From contig NZ_JAMZCU010000006.1 of NCBI RefSeq assembly GCF_024273195.1, positions 186,001 through 250,000 on the forward strand: a stretch of 64,000 nucleotides of DNA, read 5' to 3'. Below, piece after piece: positions 18,701-26,949 of this stretch. Made by a program: the position numbers and the translations under genes. Each line of letters opens with the position of its first letter. The first letter of the stretch is position 1. The DNA is from Devosia ureilytica (GTDB lineage Bacteria > Pseudomonadota > Alphaproteobacteria > Rhizobiales > Devosiaceae). Under the pieces are notes generated by a model. That model worked only from the letters and a program-made list of their open reading frames with translations, was not told the origin of the DNA and did not search any database.

Positions 18701-19102
18701 CTACCAGCTTAGCCCCAGGACTTTGAAGCACTCTCTGATCACGTCATCGAGGCGAGACGTGGTGCGCAACGCCAGGAGCATGCCGGGGTCGGCCCATTTG
18801 TGGTCGCTGATTTCGTCGGACGGCCGGATCGTGCCGGAAAAATCGGTGGTGGCAAACACGGCCAGCCGATAGGTGCCGTCACGCCCCAGCGCCTGCACCA
18901 GGGCCTGCTTGGGGTTACGGATGGCAAGGCCCAGCTCCTCCTGCACCTCGCGGATCGCGCATTGCTCCACCGTTTCGCCGGGGTCCATGCGCCCGCCCGG
19001 GAAGGTCCACAGGTTTTGATAGGGCGCATAGGCGCGCTTGATCAGCAGAACCTTGCTGTCACGGACAAGCGCGACGCTGGCGGCATTGGGAAGTTCGGTC
19101 AT
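18701..19102 (-). CDS. Nudix hydrolase
   Basis: A 133-residue Nudix pyrophosphohydrolase. The Nudix box reads GGRMDPGETVEQCAIREVQEELGL (about residues 35-58) with all catalytic positions, including the REVQEEL glutamates. The N-terminus (SVALVRDSKVLLIKRAYAP) is the first strand of the fold. The substrate cannot be told from sequence; small ADP-ribose-type or nucleotide substrates are typical. ATG 19102 removes an upstream extension that would overlap the promoter of the divergent SRAP gene. The two genes share about 75 bp of intergenic DNA. Confidence 0.9.
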   Translation of the reverse strand: MTELPNAASVALVRDSKVLLIKRAYAPYQNLWTFPGGRMDPGETVEQCAIREVQEELGLAIRNPKQALVQALGRDGTYRLAVFATTDFSGTIRPSDEISDHKWADPGMLLALRTTSRLDDVIRECFKVLGLSW

Positions 19103-19177
19103 GGCCGGGAACGGTTCGACTGGTTTGCGATTCGGGTAATCTGAGACTACCTCTGCACTGGTAAAGGAGACACGCCC

Positions 19178-19918
19178 ATGTGTGGACGCTATGCCTCGAC
19201 CCTGCCACCCGAAATGATGGAAGAGCTGTTCAAACTTCTGAACAGCGTCGAGATCGTGCCGCGCTACAATATTGCGCCGACCCAGCCCATCGTGGCCATA
19301 TGGGAGGCCGAGGGACGGCGCGAGGCCCATTTTGCACGCTGGGGCTTCGTGCCCGGATGGGTCAAGGACCCGCGCGAGTTTCCGCTATTGGTCAATGCAC
19401 GCGCAGAGAGCATGGCTGAAAAGCCGGCTTTCCGCGACCGGGTGAAACACGGCCGCTGCATCGTGCCGGCCAGCGGTTATTACGAATGGCACACCGGTCC
19501 TGACAAGAAAAAGCAGCCCTATTACATCACCCGTGCCGATGGGCAGCCGATGGCGCTGGCGGGGCTCTATTCAACCTGGATGGGGCCCAATGGCGAGGAG
19601 ATCGACAGTGTTGCCACCATTACTGTCGCCGCCAACCCGCAGCTGTCAGTAATTCACGACCGCATGCCGGCCATTCTGATGGGCGAAAATCAACAGGACG
19701 ACTGGCTCAATGTGCGCGACATCCGTAGTGCCGAGGCGGCCCAGATGGCGCTGCCGCTGGAGGATGGGGTGCTGAAATTCCATCCCGTTTCAACACGGGT
19801 CAATTCGGCCCGAGATGACGATCCGGGGCTGATCGAGCCAGTATCGCTGGACAAGCCGGAGCGCCCGGCGGCGAAGCCGAAAAAGGTGGCCGGCGGCGGG
19901 CAGATGGATTTGTTCTGA
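19178..19918 (+). CDS. SRAP/YedK-family DNA-protein crosslink protein
   Basis: A 246-residue SRAP domain protein (HMCES/YedK family). The processed N-terminus is MCGRYA, where Cys2 forms a thiazolidine crosslink with abasic sites in single-stranded DNA. Other conserved parts are FARWGFVPGW, NARAES, CIVPASGYYEW, with the active Glu, and a His in SVIHDRMPAIL. It protects abasic sites from error-prone processing and is often damage-induced. A strong AAAGGAG site (19163-19169) lies eight bases before the ATG. The Nudix gene is divergent. Confidence 0.94.
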   Translation: MCGRYASTLPPEMMEELFKLLNSVEIVPRYNIAPTQPIVAIWEAEGRREAHFARWGFVPGWVKDPREFPLLVNARAESMAEKPAFRDRVKHGRCIVPASGYYEWHTGPDKKKQPYYITRADGQPMALAGLYSTWMGPNGEEIDSVATITVAANPQLSVIHDRMPAILMGENQQDDWLNVRDIRSAEAAQMALPLEDGVLKFHPVSTRVNSARDDDPGLIEPVSLDKPERPAAKPKKVAGGGQMDLF

Positions 19919-19930
19919 GGCAAAGTGCCA

Positions 19931-20072
19931 TTCCTCTCCCCCTCGGGGAGAGGTGGCCGGAGCCAAGCGCAGGTCGGTGGGGGGTAACGCTCCATATTCG
20001 CTGAAGCATCCCCCTCATCTGGCGCTGCGCGCCACCTTCTCCCCGATGGGGGAAGAATAGAGGGGTGTCCCC
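19931..20072. repeat. Dispersed GC-rich palindromic intergenic element
   Basis: This stretch between the SRAP stop and the hemerythrin-gene stop carries a 21-bp palindrome (CCTCTCCCC at 19933-19941, complement at 19945-19953), a GTGGGGGG-type block, and CCCCTCATCTGGCGCTGCGCGCC followed by TTCTCCCCGATGGGGG. Such compound palindromes are a familiar dispersed repeat in Hyphomicrobiales intergenic DNA. No coding potential is seen. Confidence 0.6.
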
Positions 20073-20633
20073 TCACATGATCTCGTAATAGCCCAGCGCG
20101 TCGCCGATGGCGTCTTCTTCGTAGTGGAGATGGCTGAGCAGCACCTTTTCGAGCGCCCGAAACACGGTGACCGCGGTCTCAAAATTGTCAGCCCCCGGCG
20201 CATCAGCCAGGGCAACGAGCGCGTCGATCAGCTTTTCGAGGAGGGTGTGAACCACCACATGCTCGGCCTGCAATCGGTCGGCAATGGCCTTGAAGGCCGG
20301 GCCTTGCGCGGCAATGGCGGGGAACACCGCCTGATCCTCGATAGAGTGGTGGCCATGGACGAACTGGCAATATTGTCCGCAGAGCGTTCCGAAGCGGCGA
20401 TAGTTCGAGACCATGACGAGGTCAGCGGTTTCCGCTTTTACCTCTTCGGCCGTTGCCTTGCCTTCGGAGGCGCGGGCGATCAGGCGCCCGAGCACCACCA
20501 TATTGTCGCGCAGATGATCATGGATCTGCTTGAGGTGTTCGCCCGGCGCTTTCTGCGCATCGGTCAGGCCCTCAAGTCGGGGGATCGGAGGACGCGTGGC
20601 GTCGTCAAGAAATTGAATGTCTTTGAGCAGCAT
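20073..20633 (-). CDS. Hemerythrin HHE-domain protein
   Basis: A protein of about 186 residues with a hemerythrin-like four-helix bundle that would hold a di-iron centre. Ligand-bearing helices are HLKQIHDHLRDNM, QFVHGHHSIEDQAVFPAI, HVVVHTLLEKL and LLSHLHYEEDAIGDALGYYEIM. Members sense or carry oxygen or nitric oxide, or protect Fe-S proteins; the role here is open. ATG 20633 (LLKDIQFLDDATRPP) is preferred to an upstream frame that overlaps the neighbouring gene's end. It is on the minus strand after the 185-residue gene. Confidence 0.86.
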   Translation of the reverse strand: MLLKDIQFLDDATRPPIPRLEGLTDAQKAPGEHLKQIHDHLRDNMVVLGRLIARASEGKATAEEVKAETADLVMVSNYRRFGTLCGQYCQFVHGHHSIEDQAVFPAIAAQGPAFKAIADRLQAEHVVVHTLLEKLIDALVALADAPGADNFETAVTVFRALEKVLLSHLHYEEDAIGDALGYYEIM

Positions 20634-20688
20634 GCAGGAACAGATGGGCTGTGTTTGAAACCGGTGCAAGAAGGCACACAGGAGTGAC

Positions 20689-21246
20689 CTAAAACTCACC
20701 CAGGAAAATCTTGTGCTCCGCTGCTGCTTCTTGGGATGCGTCGAGTATCTCGTCTAAGGCCAAACATAAATCTCTCAGGTCGCAAAACGACATTGGGCCC
20801 CTATCGGACTTAAAGAATAATACCGGCTTAAGCCTGTAGAGCTCCCTGTTTGTGATCATTTCAAGGGTGGAGGTGAAGTCAATATTGTCCTTCATCTGAT
20901 ATGAAAAGCTAAAAATCTCGATGAATGACGAGTGGATGACTTTGTTCAATGTATCGTGCAAAGTCTGATCTTCGGGCTTGGTCTTTTCGTCTGCCCATAA
21001 GGTGTCTGGAGAAAGAGCCGATACGCGCCGTGTCAGCGAGAGGTTCCGGAGCGACAAGGAGTCAATCAGTCGCCTGCATGCGATCGCGACATTTAGGACA
21101 TCGTCTGTAGCAAGCTGTGCTTGTCTAAATGTCACTTCGTACGAGTATCCTCCAACCTCTCCGGTCTCTGCGAAGCAGGCGAGTCTCGCAAGGCGCACCG
21201 CGGTTTGCTCATAGGCATGTCGAACGATGGTCTCTTTTGGAGTCAT
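20689..21246 (-). CDS. Hypothetical protein, AT-richer than neighbours
   Basis: A 185-residue predicted helical protein of no known family, with LARLACFAETGEVGGYSYEVTF near the N-terminus and LCDLRDLCLALDEILDASQE near the C-terminus. The coding DNA is visibly less GC-rich than both flanks (stretches such as ttaaagaataataccggctt), and its codon choice is unlike its neighbours, which suggests recent acquisition. Its ATG overlaps the stop of the FAD-oxidase gene (ATGA at 21243-21246), so it is translationally coupled to a resident gene. The function is unknown. Confidence 0.62.
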   Translation of the reverse strand: MTPKETIVRHAYEQTAVRLARLACFAETGEVGGYSYEVTFRQAQLATDDVLNVAIACRRLIDSLSLRNLSLTRRVSALSPDTLWADEKTKPEDQTLHDTLNKVIHSSFIEIFSFSYQMKDNIDFTSTLEMITNRELYRLKPVLFFKSDRGPMSFCDLRDLCLALDEILDASQEAAAEHKIFLGEF

Positions 21247-22658
21247 CCAAGCATCTTCCCCGGGTTCAAAATCCCGTGCGGATCAAGTGCAGTCTTGATG
21301 GCGCGCATCATTTCCAGCGCCACCGGGTCCTTCACCTGTTTGAGCAGGTCCACCTTGAGCTGCCCGATGCCGTGTTCGGCCGAGACCGAACCACCATGGC
21401 GCAAGACGACCTCATAGATTGCCGCGTGCATGGCCTCGTCATATTGCGCCATGAAGGCCTTGGGATCAGCGCCCACGGGCATGGAGAAGTTGAAGTGGAT
21501 ATTGCCGTCGCCCATGTGCCCAAACGGCACCGGGCGGATGCCGGGCGCGATCTTTTCGGCAGCGGCCGTGCCTTCGGCAATCAGCGCCGGCACCGCAGCG
21601 ATGGGCACTGAAACGTCATGCTTGATCGAGGCCCCCTCGCGGCTTTGGCACTCGCTCATCTGTTCGCGGAAGGCCCACATGCGGGTGCGCTCGGCCAGGG
21701 CCTCGGCGATGGTTGCGTCGGCTATCAGCTCTTCGTCGAAAGCCGCTTCCAGCGCCGCTTGGAGGGAACCTGGCTCGGTGCCGGCCATGCGGGTCAAGTC
21801 GATCAACGCGTACCAGGGCGAGGCGCTGGCGGTGGGATCGGCATCGAGCATGCCGTGGCGCAACTGGATGTCGAGGCCGATATGCGGGATCAGCTCGAAG
21901 GCGTTGAGCCGCGATCCGACGCGCTGGCGCATCAGTTGGAACAGGTCGAGCGCCGCTTCGGGCGAGGCGACATTGACCAGGGCCGTCTCATAGTCTTCGG
22001 GCAGGGGATAGAGTTTGAGACTGGCCGCCGTGATGATGCCCAGCGTGCCCTCGGCGCCAACAAGCAGGTCCTTGAGGTCATAGCCGGTATTGTCTTTTTT
22101 GAGGGCATTGAGGCCGTTGTAGAGCCGCCCATCGGCCAGCACCGCCTCGACCCCCATGGTCAGCTCGCGCGCATTGCCATAGGCCAGCACATTGACGCCC
22201 CCGGCATTGGATGAGAGCACGCCGCCTATGCGCGCCGACCCCTGCGAGGCCAGCCAGAGCGGAAACATGGCGCCCGCGGCCTCTGCGGCCCTGTGGGCGT
22301 TCTCGAGGATGACACCGGCCTCCGCCGTCATCACCCCGGCGGCTGTGTCCACCGAGCGGATGCGGTCGAGCTTGTGGAGGCTGAGGATGACTTCATTGCC
22401 CAGAAGCGGCACCTGCGCGCCGACCAGCCCGGTATTGCCGCCTTGGGGGATGATGCCGACGCGATTTTCGTTCGCCCAGCCCATCACCGACTGCACAGCC
22501 TCCACGCTGGGCGGCGTTACCACCGCGGCGGCGCCTTGATGGAAGCGCTTGCGTGGTTCGTTGAGATAGGCGCCCATTTTGCCGGCATCCGTCACCACCG
22601 CATCGCTGCCCACGCGGTCAACAAGGGCGGCGGCGATTTGAGCGGCGGTCAGGGGCAT
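21243..22658 (-). CDS. FAD-linked oxidase (D-lactate/D-2-hydroxyacid dehydrogenase type)
   Basis: A protein of about 471 residues with an FAD-binding type 4 (PCMH) domain (about 40-220, including GIIPQGGNTGLVGAQVPL and GSARIGGVLSSNAGGVNVL) and an FAD-oxidase C-terminal domain with FGHMGDGNIHFNFS and SAEHGIGQLKVDLL. These cytoplasmic or membrane-attached flavoenzymes oxidise D-lactate, D-2-hydroxyglutarate or glycolate. The exact substrate is not decidable here. ATG 22658 (PLTAAQIAAALVD) is chosen, because the longer frame adds residues that overlap the upstream region shared with the divergent phosphatase gene. Confidence 0.9.
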   Translation of the reverse strand: MPLTAAQIAAALVDRVGSDAVVTDAGKMGAYLNEPRKRFHQGAAAVVTPPSVEAVQSVMGWANENRVGIIPQGGNTGLVGAQVPLLGNEVILSLHKLDRIRSVDTAAGVMTAEAGVILENAHRAAEAAGAMFPLWLASQGSARIGGVLSSNAGGVNVLAYGNARELTMGVEAVLADGRLYNGLNALKKDNTGYDLKDLLVGAEGTLGIITAASLKLYPLPEDYETALVNVASPEAALDLFQLMRQRVGSRLNAFELIPHIGLDIQLRHGMLDADPTASASPWYALIDLTRMAGTEPGSLQAALEAAFDEELIADATIAEALAERTRMWAFREQMSECQSREGASIKHDVSVPIAAVPALIAEGTAAAEKIAPGIRPVPFGHMGDGNIHFNFSMPVGADPKAFMAQYDEAMHAAIYEVVLRHGGSVSAEHGIGQLKVDLLKQVKDPVALEMMRAIKTALDPHGILNPGKMLG

Positions 22659-22783
22659 GGCAACAATCCAGAACAGATCAGCATTGAGTGTGATGCGCTT
22701 GCTCGCGCGACCTCCCATGTGCCACAAGCGGAGCGACGACTCCAGACTTGCAAAGGCCGCGCCTTGCCTGCGCGGATGTGACC

Positions 22784-23425
22784 ATGACCACCCCCGACTG
22801 GCCTGATTTCTATTTTGCGCGCCACGGTGAAACCGACTGGAACCGCGAGCAACGCTATCAGGGCAGCCGAGATATCCCGCTCAACCGCACCGGCCAGTTG
22901 CAGGCAGACGCCAATGGCGTGCTGTTGCGGCAGCTCCTGGAGCGCGACGGCGTCGATCCGACCTCGCTCAACTGGTTTGCCTCGCCGCTGAGCCGTGCTT
23001 CGGAAACCATGGACCGCATGCGCGCTGCCTTCGATGTCGCGCTGCCACCGGTCATCCACGACAAGCGCCTGATCGAGATTTCCTTCGGTACATTCGAAGG
23101 ACGCCTGCATGCGGAAATCGCCAGCCAACATGCGGCGCTGGCGCCCGGTGAACGCGACGAAAGCTATTGGAAGTTCCGGCCCCAGGACGGCGAGAACTAT
23201 GAAGACGTCGCCGAGCGCCTCGTCGACTTTGCCCACGCCCTGACCCATCACGCCGTGGTCGTCGCCCATGGCGGCGTCTTGCGGGTGCTGCGGCACCTGG
23301 TGGAAGGCGCTCCACGCAGCGACGTGCTCAACTGGCCACCGCCACAGGGCGCAATCGCCCATTTCGTCGGTGGCCGGATGACGCTCCACTCCGCGACCAA
23401 CACCTGGGATGCCGAGGTCGATTGA
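22784..23425 (+). CDS. Histidine phosphatase superfamily protein
   Basis: A 213-residue phosphoglycerate-mutase-like enzyme. The catalytic motif is YFARHGETDWNREQRYQG (His near residue 12), with the second half FASPLSRASETMDRM and a C-terminal HAVVVAHGGVLRVL supplying the second active His. Such enzymes dephosphorylate varied substrates; a mutase role is less likely because the usual mutase loop is absent. ATG 22784 is used. It is divergent from the FAD oxidase and lies 49 bp before aroC in the same direction. Confidence 0.9.
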   Translation: MTTPDWPDFYFARHGETDWNREQRYQGSRDIPLNRTGQLQADANGVLLRQLLERDGVDPTSLNWFASPLSRASETMDRMRAAFDVALPPVIHDKRLIEISFGTFEGRLHAEIASQHAALAPGERDESYWKFRPQDGENYEDVAERLVDFAHALTHHAVVVAHGGVLRVLRHLVEGAPRSDVLNWPPPQGAIAHFVGGRMTLHSATNTWDAEVD

Positions 23426-23474
23426 CCTGGCGCCCAGCCCTGCCTAGAAAGCCCTCAACCCAAGGGGCTGCGCT

Positions 23475-24590
23475 ATGTCTTTCAATACGTTCGGGCATCT
23501 CTTCCGTTTCACCACCTGGGGCGAAAGCCATGGTCCGGCGCTGGGCGTGGTGGTGGACGGTTGTCCGCCCGGCCTGACGCTGACGCCTGAGATGATCCAG
23601 CGTGATCTGGATCGTCGCAAGCCTGGTCAGAGCAAGTTCACGACGCAGCGCCGCGAGGCCGACGCGGTGAAAATCCTCTCCGGCGTCTTCGAGGACGAAC
23701 GTACCGACGGGCCGCGCACCACCGGCACACCGATTTCGCTGTTGATCGAAAACACCGACCAGCGCTCGAAAGACTATTCGGAAATCCGCGACAAATATCG
23801 TCCGGGCCACGCCGACTATACCTATGACCAGAAATACGGCATCCGCGACTATCGTGGCGGCGGCCGCACCTCGGCGCGCGAAACCGCGGCCCGCGTTGCG
23901 GCAGGCGCTGTGGCCCGCCAGGTGCTCGCTGGCGTGACCATCCGCGCCAGTCTCGTGCAGATGGGACCGCACAAGATCGATTATGCCAATTTCGATTGGG
24001 AGACGGTCGGAACGAACCCATTCTTCTGCGCCGACGCGAAAGCAGCCGTTCTGTGGGCCGATTATCTCGATGCGCTTCGCAAGGAAGGCAATTCGGTGGG
24101 TGCTGTCATCGAGGTTGTCGCCGAAGGTGTGCCCGCAGGTTGGGGCGCGCCCATCTATGGCAAGTTGAGCGCCGATCTGGCCTCCGCCATGATGAGCATC
24201 AATGCAGTCAAGGCGGTCGAAATCGGGGCGGGGTTCGAGGCGGCAGGCCTCACGGGTGTCGAAAACGCCGACCAGATGCGGGCGGGCGAGGGCAAACCCT
24301 ATTTCCTCTCCAACCACGCCGGCGGCATTCTGGGCGGTGTGTCCAATGGCGATCCGGTTGTGTGCCGCTTCGCGGTCAAGCCGACCTCATCCATCCTCAC
24401 CCCGCGCCAGACGGTCACCACGGCCAATGAGGATACCGACATCATCACCAAGGGCCGGCACGACCCCTGTGTCGGCATTCGCGCCGTGCCGGTGGGCGAA
24501 GCCATGATGGCGCTGGTGCTGGCCGACCACATGCTGCGCCACCGCGGCCAGACGGGCCGCGAAGGGGCGGTTGGGTTTCAAAGGAATTAA
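23475..24590 (+). CDS. aroC: Chorismate synthase
   Basis: A 371-residue flavin-dependent enzyme that makes chorismate from EPSP, the last step of the shikimate pathway. Signatures are [53 protein letters not shown] and a C-terminal [26 protein letters not shown]. The length and order match the family. It begins at ATG 23475. Confidence 0.97.
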   Translation: MSFNTFGHLFRFTTWGESHGPALGVVVDGCPPGLTLTPEMIQRDLDRRKPGQSKFTTQRREADAVKILSGVFEDERTDGPRTTGTPISLLIENTDQRSKDYSEIRDKYRPGHADYTYDQKYGIRDYRGGGRTSARETAARVAAGAVARQVLAGVTIRASLVQMGPHKIDYANFDWETVGTNPFFCADAKAAVLWADYLDALRKEGNSVGAVIEVVAEGVPAGWGAPIYGKLSADLASAMMSINAVKAVEIGAGFEAAGLTGVENADQMRAGEGKPYFLSNHAGGILGGVSNGDPVVCRFAVKPTSSILTPRQTVTTANEDTDIITKGRHDPCVGIRAVPVGEAMMALVLADHMLRHRGQTGREGAVGFQRN

Positions 24591-24617
24591 GTCTAGCAAC
24601 CAAGCCCGCGTTCATCG

Positions 24618-24754
24618 CCTCCCTCCCCTTGATGGGGAGGGAATGAGGGTGGGGTGTCACACGCACACGGGCCCCTGAACGAGGCCACCCCAACCAGCTT
24701 TGCTACGGTCCTGCGGACCGAGCGACGCTACCCTCCCCATCAAGGGGAGGGAGG
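24618..24754. repeat. MITE-like element with 20-bp terminal inverted repeats
   Basis: A 20-base sequence at 24618-24637 (CCTCCCTCCCCTTGATGGGG) recurs as its exact reverse complement at 24735-24754. Between them are 97 bp with no open frame, including GGGTGGGGTGTCAC and GGTCCTGCGGACC (itself palindromic). Perfect 20-bp ends and a non-coding core resemble a miniature inverted-repeat element. It occupies the gap between aroC and the convergent MBL hydrolase and may act as a bidirectional hairpin. Confidence 0.6.
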
Positions 24755-24763
24755 GGCCAGAGT

Positions 24764-25681
24764 TCAAGCGAGCTCCAACCGCACTCCGAATAGTCCGCGC
24801 TTCACGCGCAGGAGCGCCAGCCCTTCCAAATATTCCACATGCGCCATGATCGTCATGCGCGCCGCGATGCGCACCTTTACCGGTTGGGTCGGATAGATCG
24901 CATCGGCTACCGCGCCGATCCTGTGCGCACCATGCCTGACCGCTGCGAGCACCTGTTTATTCCGCATCTGCCGGTGCGCCCACAACGCCCTGGCATGCGC
25001 CTTGCCATCGGCAATGGGGCCGCCATGGGCGGGCAGATAGCGCGAATAGGGCAGGGCGATGACCTTGTCGAGCGAAGCCAGATAATCCGCCATGGAGCCA
25101 TCCGGCACCGAGACAAGCGTCGAATTCCAGCCCATCACATGGTCTCCCGAGAGCAGGTTGTCGGTGCCGACAATCCCGAAGGCAAGGTGATTGGCGCAGT
25201 GTCCGGGCGTTGCATGCACGGAAAGCTCGAGATCGCCCGCAGCGATGATTTCGCCATCAAGCAGCGTGCGGTCCGGCACCAGGTCCCAGTCGCAGGATTT
25301 GCGAATCGGGTTGCGCTCAAAACGGCGCAGCGGCCGCGACAGCCGGTGGGGGCCACCAAACCAGAGTGGTGCCCCCAGCCTGTCCCCCAGACGGCGCGCC
25401 GAGGCGCTGTGATCGCGATGGGTGTGGGTGAGCAGGATTGCCGTCACCGCGCGCCCGTCCATGGCGGCCAGCAGCGCCGTTTCATGGGCCGCATCCAGTG
25501 GTCCGGGATCGACCAGCGCCAGCCGATCATGCCCCACAAGGAAGGTGTTGGTGCCCGTAAACGTATAGGCCGAGGCATTGGGTGCCGTGACCCGCACAAC
25601 GCCAGGCAATTGCGCGATTGGCTCGCCCGTTTGCGGCAAAAAATCGGTGTCGTAGTGCGGGGTCGGGGAGGTGGTTGCCAT
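24764..25681 (-). CDS. MBL-fold metallo-hydrolase (LACTB2-like)
   Basis: A protein of about 305 residues of the metallo-beta-lactamase fold. The metal motif is LLTHTHRDHSASA (about 80-92), followed by HATPGHCANHLAFG and LLSGDHVMGWNSTLV, then YLPAHGGPI. A C-terminal winged-helix-like region (IYPTQPVKVRIAARMTIMAHVEYLEGLALL) resembles the LACTB2 group, whose members act on RNA. The substrate is unproven. ATG 25681 is preferred over an 18-residue longer start that reaches into the divergent bioY leader. Confidence 0.88.
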   Translation of the reverse strand: MATTSPTPHYDTDFLPQTGEPIAQLPGVVRVTAPNASAYTFTGTNTFLVGHDRLALVDPGPLDAAHETALLAAMDGRAVTAILLTHTHRDHSASARRLGDRLGAPLWFGGPHRLSRPLRRFERNPIRKSCDWDLVPDRTLLDGEIIAAGDLELSVHATPGHCANHLAFGIVGTDNLLSGDHVMGWNSTLVSVPDGSMADYLASLDKVIALPYSRYLPAHGGPIADGKAHARALWAHRQMRNKQVLAAVRHGAHRIGAVADAIYPTQPVKVRIAARMTIMAHVEYLEGLALLRVKRGLFGVRLELA

Positions 25682-25775
25682 TGCGCTGCTGGTAACGAGA
25701 AAGTAAGAAGCTGGGGTCGGAACAGCGCTCGCCATGAGGGACGACGCGGTTCACTTCAAGCATGGAAGGTATGAA

Positions 25776-26390
25776 ATGGCTGTGACTTTGACCACGCCCA
25801 ACACGCTGCTCGGTGCATTCCAGCCCAAGAGCGACGTTGCCAAGCTGGCAACCAATGCTGCAATCGTGCTGCTGGGCACGATGCTGATCGCCGCTGCCGC
25901 CAAGGTCAACGTGCCGGTCTGGCCCGTGCCGGTGACGCTGCAGAGCTTTGCCATCGCCGCCCTTGCCGCTGCCTTTGGCATGCGCATCGGCGTTGCTACC
26001 GTTGCCGCCTACCTGCTTGAGGGCGCAATGGGCTTGCCGGTCTTCGCCACTGGCGGCGGGCTTGCCTATCTCGTCGGCCCCACCGGCGGCTTCCTGATCG
26101 GCTTCCTCGCCCAGGCCGCTATCATCGGCTACGCCGCCGACCGTGGCGCCTCCAACCGCCCCTTCACCCTGTTCGGCGCCATGATGGTGGCCACGATTGT
26201 GCTCTATGCCTTCGGCTTTGCCTGGCTGGTGGCCATGGCCGGTCAGGCCGCCTGGGTTGACCAGACCAACGTCGTCGCTTCGGCCTTCGCCAAGGCCGTC
26301 CAGCCCTTCCTCGTCTGGGACACGCTGAAGATGGCCTTCGCGGCCCTTTCGGTGACCGGGCTGTGGGGCCTGATCGGCTCCAAGCGCTAA
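25776..26390 (+). CDS. bioY: Biotin transporter BioY
   Basis: A 204-residue S-component of an energy-coupling-factor transporter that takes up biotin. Helices include IVLLGTMLIAAAAKVNVPVWPVPVTLQSFAIAALAAAFG and the family motif AYLLEGAMGLPVFATGGGLAYLVGPTGGFLIGF. No bioM/bioN is beside it, so it would act alone or with a shared ECF module. ATG 25776 has a GGAAGG site (25764-25769); an earlier start at 25734 is possible but overlaps a region without family homology. A strong terminator follows. Confidence 0.93.
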   Translation: MAVTLTTPNTLLGAFQPKSDVAKLATNAAIVLLGTMLIAAAAKVNVPVWPVPVTLQSFAIAALAAAFGMRIGVATVAAYLLEGAMGLPVFATGGGLAYLVGPTGGFLIGFLAQAAIIGYAADRGASNRPFTLFGAMMVATIVLYAFGFAWLVAMAGQAAWVDQTNVVASAFAKAVQPFLVWDTLKMAFAALSVTGLWGLIGSKR

Positions 26391-26410
26391 GCGCGACCCG
26401 CAGATTGTGA

Positions 26411-26441
26411 AAAGGGCCGGTGGAAACGCCGGCCCTTTTTT
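26411..26441 (+). terminator. Intrinsic terminator of bioY
   Basis: A perfect 10-bp stem (AAAGGGCCGG at 26411-26420 with CCGGCCCTTT at 26429-26438), an 8-base loop, and a T-run to 26441, located 20 bp after the bioY stop. Confidence 0.9.
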
Positions 26442-26469
26442 CATGCTGGCATGCCGACCGTGTCGGCAT

Positions 26470-26501
26470 AAAAAACCCCGACCTCGCGAGAGGCCGGGGT
26501 T
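26470..26501 (-). terminator. Intrinsic terminator downstream of tRNA-Pro
   Basis: Stem 26474-26485 pairs with 26490-26501 with one A/C mismatch around a GCGA loop. Read on the minus strand it is followed by a run of T (the A-run at 26470-26475), so it ends the tRNA-Pro transcript. Confidence 0.85.
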
Positions 26502-26504
26502 GAT

Positions 26505-26581
26505 TGGTCGGAGTAGAGTGATTCGAACACTCGACCCCCTGCTCCCGAAGCAGGTGCGCTACCAGGCTGCGCTATACTCCG
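26505..26581 (-). tRNA. tRNA-Pro (anticodon CGG)
   Basis: The minus strand gives a 77-nt cloverleaf: CGGAGTA acceptor pairing with TACTCCG, a D-arm with AGCGCAGCCTGGTAGCGC, an anticodon stem CCTGC/GCAGG with loop TTCGGGA (anticodon CGG), a T-arm GAGTGTTCGAATCACTC, and an encoded CCA end. It is followed by an intrinsic terminator. Confidence 0.96.
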
Positions 26582-26753
26582 TCAGGGTCGCGACATGTCG
26601 GGAAAACCTGGGCGGTCAGAAATCCGCCCCCGTCACGATGTGGCGGCTTTATAGCTGCGGTCCGGGCGCTGTTCAAGCGGTTCCCACAACCTTTTCTCTG
26701 GCCTCAGATCGAGTTGCGCAGTGCCGCCGAACGGTGTAGGAACCGCGCCAAGT

Positions 26754-26828
26754 TGGGGCGTCGCCAAGCGGTAAGGCACCGGTTTTTGGTACCGGCATTC
26801 CCAGGTTCGAATCCTGGCGCCCCAGCCA
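26754..26828 (+). tRNA. tRNA-Gln (anticodon TTG)
   Basis: A 75-nt cloverleaf: TGGGGCG acceptor with CGCCCCA, a D-arm with GCCAAGCGGTAAGGC, an anticodon stem CCGGT/ACCGG with loop TTTTGGT (anticodon TTG), a T-arm CCAGGTTCGAATCCTGG, and an encoded GCCA end. A site-specific recombinase gene begins 121 bp downstream, so its 3' end is the likely integration site of the following island. Confidence 0.96.
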
Positions 26829-26949
26829 GATTTCTCGCTCCCGCCCCGTTGCCCCTGCGTTTCAAGCTTTTGCGTCCTATTGGCGCGCCAAGCCGAAACT
26901 TGGATTCGCAGTAACTGGGGTACAGGCCTGCACTACTAAGGCAGGTATC

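Noticed and set aside
23425-23445. CCTGGCGCCCAGCC resembling the tRNA-Gln 3' end
   Set aside because: It is short, imperfect, on the wrong side of the tRNA for an attachment site, and likely chance.
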